From the NCBI GenBank assembly GCA_900322165.1, contig ONYR01000035.1, positions 1-7,703 on the forward strand: DNA of 7,703 nt, read 5' to 3'. The notes under the pieces are model-generated. The model searched no databases and had not been told where the DNA came from. It was given only the letters and a program-made list of their open reading frames with translations. A program made the translations under genes and the position numbers. How positions within the stretch are numbered: the first letter of the stretch is position 1; every line of letters starts with the position of its first letter. Shown one piece after another: positions 1 through 5,856 of the stretch. This DNA comes from an uncultured Eubacteriales bacterium. GTDB taxonomy: Bacteria; Bacillota; Clostridia; Lachnospirales; Bianqueaceae.

Positions 1-808
1 CACTCAGACGGCGGTAGACCATCGCCGGGTCGAGGCGGTCGAGGAAATACTCATAGAAAGGCAGGATGTCCTCGGTCGAGAAAACAACATCGACCTTGCC
101 AAGGCTCGGCGTCGGCTCGGTTTGCAGACGGTCCTTGCCGCGCTGCATCGTGCGGGCAAGGTCTTCCTTCAGGGCAGCCCTGTCGCAGGTGCCGCCGGTA
201 TAATTGCGGTAAAGCTCGATCTCGTGTCCGTCCTTTCGAGCGTTGACAACGACCTCGATCATGCTTGACGGATAAACCTCCGTCTCATCGATGCCCGTCG
301 AGGTCACAAGACGGCTCGTCTTCCGGCGCACAAAGATCTCGTAGCTGTTGATATCCTCGGTGTCGGTCTCGGGGAGATCGTTCATCGTCTCGATGAAATC
401 GCGGGCGATGTCTGCGAGGGAGATCGTGGACGAATCAGCGCCAGAAGCCGATTCAGAGACAGAGCCGACCGCGCCGGAGCCACCCGCCTCCTCGCTGGGC
501 GGGGTGAGCGTGTAGTACGCGTTTTTGACAAGGGTCGCGCGGTAGGAGAGTTCGCGGATCATGGCCGTGATCTCTTCTTCGGACGCGGTGAGCGGGATCT
601 CCATCGAGGCGGAACCGATCGTCTGGCATTCGTCGGTCGTCTCATAGATGGTCAGGTTGAGATGCTCGGTGTTGACGACGCGGTTCTGGTCGAGGGCGTG
701 ACGGATAAAATAGAACTCCCAGGCCTCGGTTTTTACTAAGCGCAGCTCAAAGGCGTGCGGATGCTGCTCCTTGAGGAGGGAGAGAATGGTTTGGAATTGG
801 TTTTTCAT
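1..808 (-). CDS. tldE: TldE/PmbA-like subunit of TldD/TldE protease (3' end beyond window)
   Basis: This is the N-terminal 269 residues of a TldD/PmbA family protein, read leftward from an ATG at 808-806 and leaving the window without a stop. It starts MKNQFQTILSLLKEQHPHAF. The start shares one base with the stop of the upstream tldD (TGATG), which implies translational coupling; a GAGG lies 8 nt upstream (817-820). The visible part is the alpha/beta N-terminal region of the family, with segments such as residues 150-205 matching the general TldE pattern. Known for the family: TldE (PmbA) is the non-catalytic partner of the heterodimer, and TldD carries the zinc site. Whether this copy lacks the HExxxH motif cannot be seen, because that part lies outside the window. 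An odd feature is a Gly/Ser/Ala-rich stretch at about residues 106-130, probably a linker insertion. The assignment as TldE rests on pairing with tldD as much as on sequence. Confidence 0.8.
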   Translation of the reverse strand, partial: MKNQFQTILSLLKEQHPHAFELRLVKTEAWEFYFIRHALDQNRVVNTEHLNLTIYETTDECQTIGSASMEIPLTASEEEITAMIRELSYRATLVKNAYYTLTPPSEEAGGSGAVGSVSESASGADSSTISLADIARDFIETMNDLPETDTEDINSYEIFVRRKTSRLVTSTGIDETEVYPSSMIEVVVNARKDGHEIELYRNYTGGTCDRAALKEDLARTMQRGKDRLQTEPTPSLGKVDVVFSTEDILPFYEYFLDRLDPAMVYRRLS

Positions 809-2241
809 CAGCCGAGCCTCGCTTTCGTTTTCATGTACGGGCCGCCGTCCGCGACCTTGACCCACTCTTTGTAGCCTTTTCCGCAGCCGCCGGTGCCGAA
901 GACCTCGCGGTCTTTTGACAGCATCGAGACGTGCCCGAGAAGGTCCGGAACGTAGCCGGTCATGATGATCGGGGCAACGATCTTCCCGGTCAGGCGGCCG
1001 TTTTTGATCTCGCGGCCGGACTTGACGATGCACTGGATGCCCCAGTGCTTCGGGTCTTCCATGCCGCTTTCCATGCCTTCGAGGAGGTAGCCGTAGTCGA
1101 TCGACGCGATCATTTCCTCAAGCGTGCTTTCGCCGGAGTCGAAGATCGTGTTGGTCATGCGGGTGTAGACCTTATGTTCGAAGTTTTCGCGCTTGCCATT
1201 GCCGGTCGGCGCGGTGCCAAGACGAAGCGCGGAGAGCTGGTCGCAGATACCGGTTTTGAGGATGCCATGATCGATCTCGGTGACGTCGCCCGCGAGCGTG
1301 CCCTCGTCGTCGAAGGCATACGAGGTGACGTCCTTGGCGCAAAGCGCGCCTTCGTGCATGGTGACAAGGTCAGAACCGACGCGCTTGTCGATGTAATCCT
1401 TTCCGAGCGCGCGGTTTTTGACAAACATGTCCATCTCGACGCCGTGACCGAACGCTTCATGCGCGATGAGGCCGGAAACCTCGGGTGAGGTGATGACGTC
1501 GTATTCGCCGGGGATGATGTGCTCGGCTAAGAGGAGCTCGGTCGCTTCCTTGACCGCGGGCTCAACGAGCGATTCCATCTCGCTGAAAAGCTCGGGCCCG
1601 ACAAGGCCGGAGAGGCCTTTGTAGCCGGTCTGGTTCTTGCCGCCCTCCACGGCGACCGTGACAAGCGTGCCCTCGCTGTAAACATAGCTCTGGGACAGGT
1701 CGCGGTTTTGCGTGAGGAACAGCTTGGAAATGTGAGTGGATTGAGCGCGGGCCATCGCCTCGACAATGCGCTCATCCATCGCGGCGGCCTTGTCGGAGCA
1801 CTCGGTCAGCTTCGCAACGAGTGCCTTGGTGTCGCAGGTCTCGGGCAGCTCTTCCGTCTCCATCTCGACAAAGAGCGTCTTGGGATCGTCTGCGATCATG
1901 GGGGTCTCGTAGATCTTCGTTTCGGTCAGCGACAGAAGGGCCTGCTGCGCACAGAGGGCCTCTTTGATCTCAGCGGCTGCCTTCGCAGGATCATTCGGAT
2001 CGAAATCGTTCAGCGCATATTCGGAATAGCCGCCGTTTTGGTACACGCGGACAACAATGCCGCGCTCGGTCGTCATGGTCTCGCTGCCGACGGACCGGGC
2101 GTGACGCGAAATGCGGACCGCAAGGCCCTTCGAATCCGTCGCCAGCACACTGACGTACGGATAGTCCTCACGAAGAAGGGCGATGAGGTGCTTGAGACCG
2201 TCCTTGATCGAAGTCAGGTACGGTGAAAAGGGTGCTTTCAT
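808..2241 (-). CDS. tldD: TldD family zinc metalloprotease
   Basis: The product is 477 residues, close to the roughly 480 of E. coli TldD. The catalytic HExxxH motif is present as HEAFGH at residues 261-266, and the C-terminal metal-ligand Cys region is present as TGGCGKG with Cys453. Residues 1-110 form the N-terminal domain and about 170-477 the C-terminal catalytic domain. Known for the family: TldD and TldE form a cytosolic heterodimeric protease that degrades unfolded or small peptides and can mature some ribosomally made peptides. The start at 2241 is chosen because a GGAG (2251-2248) sits 6 nt upstream and the protein then begins like other TldDs. The open frame continues upstream to 2379 but would add 46 residues with a hydrophobic leader that a cytosolic enzyme does not need, and it crosses the likely promoter. 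It is the first gene of an operon with the tldE-like gene. No precursor peptide gene is visible beside it. Confidence 0.95.
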   Translation of the reverse strand: MKAPFSPYLTSIKDGLKHLIALLREDYPYVSVLATDSKGLAVRISRHARSVGSETMTTERGIVVRVYQNGGYSEYALNDFDPNDPAKAAAEIKEALCAQQALLSLTETKIYETPMIADDPKTLFVEMETEELPETCDTKALVAKLTECSDKAAAMDERIVEAMARAQSTHISKLFLTQNRDLSQSYVYSEGTLVTVAVEGGKNQTGYKGLSGLVGPELFSEMESLVEPAVKEATELLLAEHIIPGEYDVITSPEVSGLIAHEAFGHGVEMDMFVKNRALGKDYIDKRVGSDLVTMHEGALCAKDVTSYAFDDEGTLAGDVTEIDHGILKTGICDQLSALRLGTAPTGNGKRENFEHKVYTRMTNTIFDSGESTLEEMIASIDYGYLLEGMESGMEDPKHWGIQCIVKSGREIKNGRLTGKIVAPIIMTGYVPDLLGHVSMLSKDREVFGTGGCGKGYKEWVKVADGGPYMKTKARLG

Positions 2242-2247
2242 AGGAGT

Positions 2248-2251
2248 CTCC
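2248..2251 (-). promoter_or_regulatory. Ribosome binding site deciding the tldD start
   Basis: Reading leftward, the sequence is ACGGAGACTCCT followed by ATG. GGAG is 6 nt from the ATG at 2241-2239. This supports the 477-residue form of TldD over the longer open frame. Confidence 0.75.
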
Positions 2252-2295
2252 GTTCTGCAGGGCGGCGAAAAAAGCGCGCCGGCCTGCCTCGTATC

Positions 2296-2325
2296 TACCC
2301 TGTTGGGACTTGAAAATACAGGGTA
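2296..2325. repeat. Perfect 8-bp inverted repeat, possible operator
   Basis: TACCCTGT (2296-2303) and ACAGGGTA (2318-2325) are exact reverse complements separated by 14 bp. The repeat straddles the putative -35 of the rightward promoter and lies just downstream of the leftward start point. Centre-to-centre spacing of the arms is 22 bp, about two helical turns, as for a dimeric regulator. No terminator-like T run follows it. The operator role is inference. Confidence 0.4.
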
Positions 2326-2337
2326 ATCAGGTAAAAT
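2310..2337 (+). promoter_or_regulatory. Putative sigma-A promoter for the lipoprotein-PHP operon
   Basis: TTGAAA (2310-2315) and TAAAAT (2332-2337) each match 5 of 6 consensus bases and are 16 bp apart. The predicted start near 2344 gives a leader of about 56 nt before the ATG at 2400. The -35 lies between the arms of an 8-bp inverted repeat (2296-2325). Confidence 0.5.
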
Positions 2338-2350
2338 TAAAAACAGTATT

Positions 2351-2379
2351 ATTCTAATCAAAAAAGAAACCAAGCTCAA
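2351..2379 (-). promoter_or_regulatory. Putative sigma-A promoter for tldD-tldE
   Basis: On the minus strand TTGAGC (2379-2374) and TAGAAT (2356-2351) are separated by exactly 17 bp, each close to the consensus. Transcription would start near 2344, giving a leader of about 100 nt before tldD. The element overlaps the 5' leader of the divergent lipoprotein gene. It is predicted by eye only. Confidence 0.5.
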
Positions 2380-2399
2380 CCCTTTAAGAGGAGGTTTTT

Positions 2400-3629
2400 A
2401 TGAAAGCGCGTGTGAAGACCCTGCTTGTTTTGCTGTTGATCTTTTGTCTGATGCTTCCGGGCTGCGAGTCGCTGGGAGGAAACGGCGGGAGCAGTCTGCC
2501 GGAGATCAGTTACGAGGTTCCGAGCAAACCGGAAAAAGAGGAGAGCTCAAAGACGGAGGCTTCGGGCGGCGAATCCTCTGCGGCTTCGAATCCCGAAGGA
2601 AGTGAGAGCTCTGCGGGCAACGAATCGGAAGAAAGCAGCTTAGTCTCCACGGGTGAGAGCAGTTCAAACAGCTCCGAAAGCTCCGCTGCGGAGAGTAGCT
2701 CGAGTTCTTCGCAGACGGAGAGCAGCTCCAGCTCTTCACAGACGGAAAGCAGCTCAAGCTCTTCGTCTACCGAGACGTCCGACGGACGCAGCTTTTACGA
2801 GCAGTACGGCTACTACGGCGAGAGCTGGATCGGGTCGACTCATGTTAAGATCGTTGGGGTCGATACCGCTTTGGATTATTATGGAGTCCCTCTGGTTCGT
2901 TTCTTTATTGAAACCTACAGCGAGCGGAACCGCATCGTGACGCCGACCGATGAATATTCCCTTGGGTGTTTTCAGGATGGCGAGGAGCTGCAGCGTTCAT
3001 ACCCGGACGAAAAGTACCGCATGCCGGACGATGAATACATGTTCAGGGACATGGCCGGCGGCACCACGCAGCGCTATGCAGTGAGCTTTACCTATAATCC
3101 GAACGGAGGTCCTCTCAATCTGCGTTTCTTTAACTACGACGGGACAGGGTACGAGATCTTTGTCGGGACGGACGAGATTCAGACGTCCGTAGCAGGATTT
3201 GAGCCGGAAATGGTGGATTATCCGCTTGTCACGCTTGACCTTCCGAGAGAATGCACGACACCGAACGGAGCCTACACGTTCAAGATCGGCAGTTATGAGA
3301 TGACAACGAACTGGGAGGGAATGTGGACGATTCGCGTGTTCTTTACGTTTACCAATAACAGCGACGCCTATGAACCCGCACCGTTTGATGTTTTATCCGC
3401 TCTGGCGTTTCAGGATGGGCTTTCGCTTTTCGGAACCTACACGGAAGAGGAGACTGCAACAGATAAGGCAGGCTACATGACCAAGACGGCCGTGGGCGCG
3501 ACAACGGAGTTCTCCGAATGTTTCGTGCTGATGGGCGACAGTCCGGTCGAGGTCATTCTTACACCTCATAACAATATCTTCTACTATGAGGAAGGCAGCA
3601 TGGCCGGAGCCATGATCGGGCTGCAGTAA
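2400..3629 (+). CDS. Cell-surface lipoprotein with Ser/Glu stalk and tandem DUF5067-like domains
   Basis: The product is 409 residues. A signal peptide (1-21) ends in the lipobox LPGC, so Cys22 should be lipidated and the protein displayed outside the membrane. Pro at -2 of the lipobox is uncommon but tolerated. Residues 23-128 are a low-complexity stalk rich in Ser, Glu, Gly and Thr, including three units of a 9-residue repeat at 98-124. Two similar domains follow, about 146-256 and 291-388. Both have a conserved Gly (162 and 307), a beta-strand of alternating hydrophobics, and an FQDG motif (191-194 and 337-340) at near-identical spacing. The second, with its FTNNSD stretch, resembles DUF5067, a domain of unknown function in Firmicute lipoproteins. 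GAGGAGG lies 5 nt before the ATG. The gene is probably co-transcribed with the PHP gene 46 bp downstream, since no terminator lies between them. The ligand or role is unknown. Confidence 0.85.
   Translation: MKARVKTLLVLLLIFCLMLPGCESLGGNGGSSLPEISYEVPSKPEKEESSKTEASGGESSAASNPEGSESSAGNESEESSLVSTGESSSNSSESSAAESSSSSSQTESSSSSSQTESSSSSSSTETSDGRSFYEQYGYYGESWIGSTHVKIVGVDTALDYYGVPLVRFFIETYSERNRIVTPTDEYSLGCFQDGEELQRSYPDEKYRMPDDEYMFRDMAGGTTQRYAVSFTYNPNGGPLNLRFFNYDGTGYEIFVGTDEIQTSVAGFEPEMVDYPLVTLDLPRECTTPNGAYTFKIGSYEMTTNWEGMWTIRVFFTFTNNSDAYEPAPFDVLSALAFQDGLSLFGTYTEEETATDKAGYMTKTAVGATTEFSECFVLMGDSPVEVILTPHNNIFYYEEGSMAGAMIGLQ
2691..2771 (+). repeat. Three tandem 27-bp units coding the Ser-rich stalk
   Basis: In-frame units begin at 2691, 2718 and 2745. 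The first two encode E, six Ser, Q, T; the third diverges at its end (Ser, Thr). Sequence differences are mostly synonymous and alternate among Ser codons, so the peptide pattern is kept while the DNA drifts. Unit number could vary between strains by slippage. Confidence 0.75.
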
Positions 3630-3675
3630 GAACAGGCGGCTCAAAATACAGCTCGGCCAAAAAAAGGAGTTACCA

Positions 3676-4482
3676 ATGCGATTTAAGGTTGACCATGACT
3701 ACCATATCCATTCCCAGCTTTCGACCTGCTCCTCCGACCCGGCTCAGACGCCGGAGCGGATCCTCGCTTATGCGGAGCAGTTCGGGCTGAAGACGATCTG
3801 CCTCACGGATCATTTCTGGGATGAGAAGGTTCCGGGCGCGTCAAAATGGTACGAGCCGCAGAACTTCGCGCACGTTGCCAGCGCAAAGCCTCTCCCGCAG
3901 AGTGAGAACGTCCGGTTTTTCTTCGGCTGCGAAGCGGAGATGGACAAATATGACCGCCTGGGCATTTCGGAAGAGCGGCTAAGCGAATTTGATTTCATCA
4001 TTGTCCCGACGACGCACCTTCACATGAGCGGGTTTACGATCGCGGAGGAGGAGATGAGCGCGGAGGGCCGTGCAAAGGCCTACGTGAGGCGGTTCGAATC
4101 GCTGCTGAAGATGGACCTTCCGTTTGAGAAGGTTGGCATTGCGCACCTGACCTGCCCGCTGATGTACCCGAAGCACAATCACCATGACGTGCTCGACCTC
4201 GTGAGCGATGCGGTCTTCCTTGACTTGTTTAAGGAAGCGGCAAAGAAGGGCATGGGCATCGAGCTCAACACGGACATCGACTGTTATCAGGGCGAGGCTC
4301 GGGAGAAGGAGCTCCGCCCGTACTTCTTAGCGCGCGAGGCGGGATGCCGGTTTTATCTCGGGAGCGACGCGCATCATCCGATCGGTCTGGACTATGCGGT
4401 ATACAACTTTAACAACTTTGTGGACGCGCTGGACCTAAAGGAAGAGGAGAAATTCGATCCGTTTGGCGGTATTACGCCATAA
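3676..4482 (+). CDS. PHP-domain metal-dependent phosphoesterase, histidinol-phosphatase-like
   Basis: The product is 268 residues with all the expected PHP metal-ligand motifs: HIH at 10-12, TDH at 44-46, an acidic GCEAE segment at 84-88 (Glu86 is the likely ligand), His114 and His116 in TTHLH, His157 in IAHLT, and SDAH at 230-233 (Asp231, His233). Length and motif order match the HisK/HisJ-type single-domain PHP phosphatases, which hydrolyse histidinol phosphate or other small phosphoesters in the cytosol using a trinuclear metal site. No histidine-biosynthesis gene is nearby, so histidinol phosphate is only one possible substrate. AGGAG (3665-3669) is 6 nt from the ATG. It follows the lipoprotein gene by 46 bp without a terminator and is probably its operon partner. 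Family assignment is firm; the substrate is open. Confidence 0.9.
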   Translation: MRFKVDHDYHIHSQLSTCSSDPAQTPERILAYAEQFGLKTICLTDHFWDEKVPGASKWYEPQNFAHVASAKPLPQSENVRFFFGCEAEMDKYDRLGISEERLSEFDFIIVPTTHLHMSGFTIAEEEMSAEGRAKAYVRRFESLLKMDLPFEKVGIAHLTCPLMYPKHNHHDVLDLVSDAVFLDLFKEAAKKGMGIELNTDIDCYQGEAREKELRPYFLAREAGCRFYLGSDAHHPIGLDYAVYNFNNFVDALDLKEEEKFDPFGGITP

Positions 4483-4498
4483 AGTACCTTTTTGGAGA

Positions 4499-4526
4499 TT
4501 GCAGGAAAGCCGCACTGTGTTATACT
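4499..4526 (+). promoter_or_regulatory. Putative extended -10 promoter of the Ig-like surface protein gene
   Basis: TGTTATACT (4518-4526) is an extended -10 (TGn plus TATACT). The -35 is weak: TTGCAG at 4499-4504, 16 bp upstream. Transcription would start near 4533, about 30 nt before the ATG at 4563. No terminator is seen after the PHP gene, so read-through from the upstream operon may add to expression. Confidence 0.5.
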
Positions 4527-4562
4527 GAATTTACACGACCCTTATTATGAGAGAGGTGCGCC

Positions 4563-5660
4563 ATGAAAAAACTGATGTCCAAACCCGCAGCCTTGTTGCT
4601 GGCGGCGATGTTGGTCCTGACAAGCATGAGCTTGAGCGCTTCAGCTTCCGACTATCCTACGATCACGCTTCAGCCCCAGAACCTTATCTATCCGGAAGGC
4701 GCGGTTGCGATCTATTCGGTCGAGGCGACCGGCAGCGATCTTGTCTATCGCTGGTTTATTAACTATGGTGGAACGATCTATGAGGCAACGGATGCTTCCA
4801 CGGTTATGACGCAGCCGTGGACCGCTTACGCCGGAGCCGGCTGGGGCACGAGCCCTGACGGCAGTTCGTTCTTCTTTGAGGGGATCCTGCCCGGACTTGA
4901 CGGCGCGGAGATCTACTGCGAAGTTTCGAACAGTACCGGCTTTGCGACAAGCCGTCCGGCGATCATTCAGGTAACGAGCGGGGCTGCTTTGCCGCCGCAG
5001 ATCCGCGTTCCGTCGGATATCGTTGTCTTTCAGGGCAACGATGACAAAGTGCTGAAGATCTACTGCGAGGCAACCGATCCGAACGGCGGAGAATGCACCT
5101 ATCAGTGGTATTCCACCTCTGACGGAACCTTGCCGCACATCATGGCCATGATGGATGAAAACTATCCGATCCTGGTTGCCCCGACGCATGAGCTTGGCGA
5201 TTACTTCTACGTCTGCATGGTCGAGACACCGAGCGGCGGACGCGGCTACAGCAGTGTCATCAAGGTCGCGGTCGTACCCGATGCATCGGCCGGGTCGGAG
5301 AGCGAGATGTCTGGCGACGAATCCACGGAAAGCTCCACCGAGAGTTCCTCGGAGCCTTCGTCGATGCTGATCTCGACCGAGAGCGGTGAGGAAAGCTCCA
5401 AGGACAAGCCGGAAAGCTCCGAGACAAACAGCTCCGCGGAAAGCTCCAAGGACAGCAAGCCGGAGGGATCTTCGCAGCATTCGTCTGAAAGCAGCAACCC
5501 GGAGTCGAGCGAAAACAGCAAAGTCATTGAGCCGCCGACCAATCAGCAGGGGAACCAGAACATCCTCATCATTGCCCTGCTGACCGTCGTGATCTTCCTT
5601 CTGATCGGACTCATCATTCTTCTGATCATCCTGATGCAGCAGCGCAAACGTCGGTATTGA
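4563..5660 (+). CDS. Membrane-anchored surface protein with two Ig-like domains and a Ser/Glu stalk
   Basis: The product is 365 residues. A Sec signal peptide covers about 1-29 (basic MKK, hydrophobic 9-23, ending SASAS). Ig-like domain 1 spans about 34-137, with the core Trp64 (YRWF) and a YCEVSN strand at 118-123. Domain 2 spans about 145-238, with Cys168 (IYCEA), Trp182 (YQWY) and Cys218 (YVCMV). Domain 1 shows only one Cys, so it cannot hold the classic Ig disulfide; domain 2 could. Residues 241-320 are a Ser/Glu/Lys/Pro stalk without globular character. A single hydrophobic helix at about 333-358 is followed by QQRKRRY, so the protein should be type I: outside N-terminus, short basic tail inside. 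There is no LPXTG sorting motif. AGAGG (4552-4556) is 6 nt before the ATG. Ig-like folds usually bind proteins or carbohydrates; the ligand here is unknown. A strong terminator follows. Confidence 0.85.
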   Translation: MKKLMSKPAALLLAAMLVLTSMSLSASASDYPTITLQPQNLIYPEGAVAIYSVEATGSDLVYRWFINYGGTIYEATDASTVMTQPWTAYAGAGWGTSPDGSSFFFEGILPGLDGAEIYCEVSNSTGFATSRPAIIQVTSGAALPPQIRVPSDIVVFQGNDDKVLKIYCEATDPNGGECTYQWYSTSDGTLPHIMAMMDENYPILVAPTHELGDYFYVCMVETPSGGRGYSSVIKVAVVPDASAGSESEMSGDESTESSTESSSEPSSMLISTESGEESSKDKPESSETNSSAESSKDSKPEGSSQHSSESSNPESSENSKVIEPPTNQQGNQNILIIALLTVVIFLLIGLIILLIILMQQRKRRY

Positions 5661-5717
5661 TCCAATAAAACCTCGCGCAGGGACTGCCTGCAAGAGATGT
5701 GAACCTAACCATTCAGT

Positions 5718-5777
5718 GTGCCCCCGGGACCGGATTTTGGCGTGAGAGTCATGAACCCGTCCCGGGGGCACGTTTTT
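5718..5777 (+). terminator. Rho-independent terminator after the Ig-like gene
   Basis: A perfect 13-bp GC-rich inverted repeat pairs GTGCCCCCGGGAC (5718-5730) with GTCCCGGGGGCAC (5759-5771) and is followed by T5 (5773-5777). The loop is long (28 nt), but the stem is very stable. No T tract appears on the other strand, so it acts rightward only. It separates the surface-protein block from mgtE. Confidence 0.85.
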
Positions 5778-5818
5778 GAAAAAAGCGCAAATCATTAAAT
5801 TTTTCTTTCAAATCAGGG

Positions 5819-5856
5819 TTTTCAGAGCCGTGATGTGTGGTATACTTTGGTATATT
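5819..5856 (+). promoter_or_regulatory. Putative tandem extended -10 promoters of mgtE
   Basis: Two extended -10 elements lie 10 bp apart: TGGTATACT (5838-5846) and TGGTATATT (5848-5856). A weak -35, TTTTCA (5819-5824), is 16 bp from the first. The stretch 5778-5815 just upstream is AT-rich and could act as an UP element. Transcription would start near 5853 or 5863, leaving a leader of about 370-380 nt before mgtE. Confidence 0.5.

Noticed and set aside
931..1488. 185-codon open frame on the plus strand inside tldD
   Set aside because: It is antisense to the conserved catalytic region of TldD, including HExxxH, and has no recognisable domain.
2242..2379. Upstream extension of the tldD frame by 46 residues with a hydrophobic start
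   Set aside because: It crosses the predicted promoter, lacks a good ribosome binding site, and would give a cytosolic enzyme a leader. The ATG at 2241 has GGAG at the right distance.
2242..2399. Small precursor-peptide gene for the TldD/TldE pair near tldD
   Set aside because: Nothing in the divergent gap has a start with a ribosome binding site other than the two annotated genes. The far side of tldE lies outside the window.
2691..2771. Tandem 27-bp units considered as a CRISPR-like or regulatory repeat
   Set aside because: The units are contiguous without spacers, in frame, and encode a Ser-rich stalk.
5520..5660. C-terminus of the Ig-like protein as a sortase signal
   Set aside because: There is a hydrophobic helix and basic tail but no LPXTG-type motif before it, so a plain transmembrane anchor is more likely.
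4641..5795. 384-codon open frame on the minus strand opposite the Ig-like gene
   Set aside because: It is Arg/Ala/Asp-rich antisense shadow of a GC-biased gene and would run from the terminator stem through the Ser stalk. The plus-strand gene has a signal peptide, domains and a ribosome binding site.
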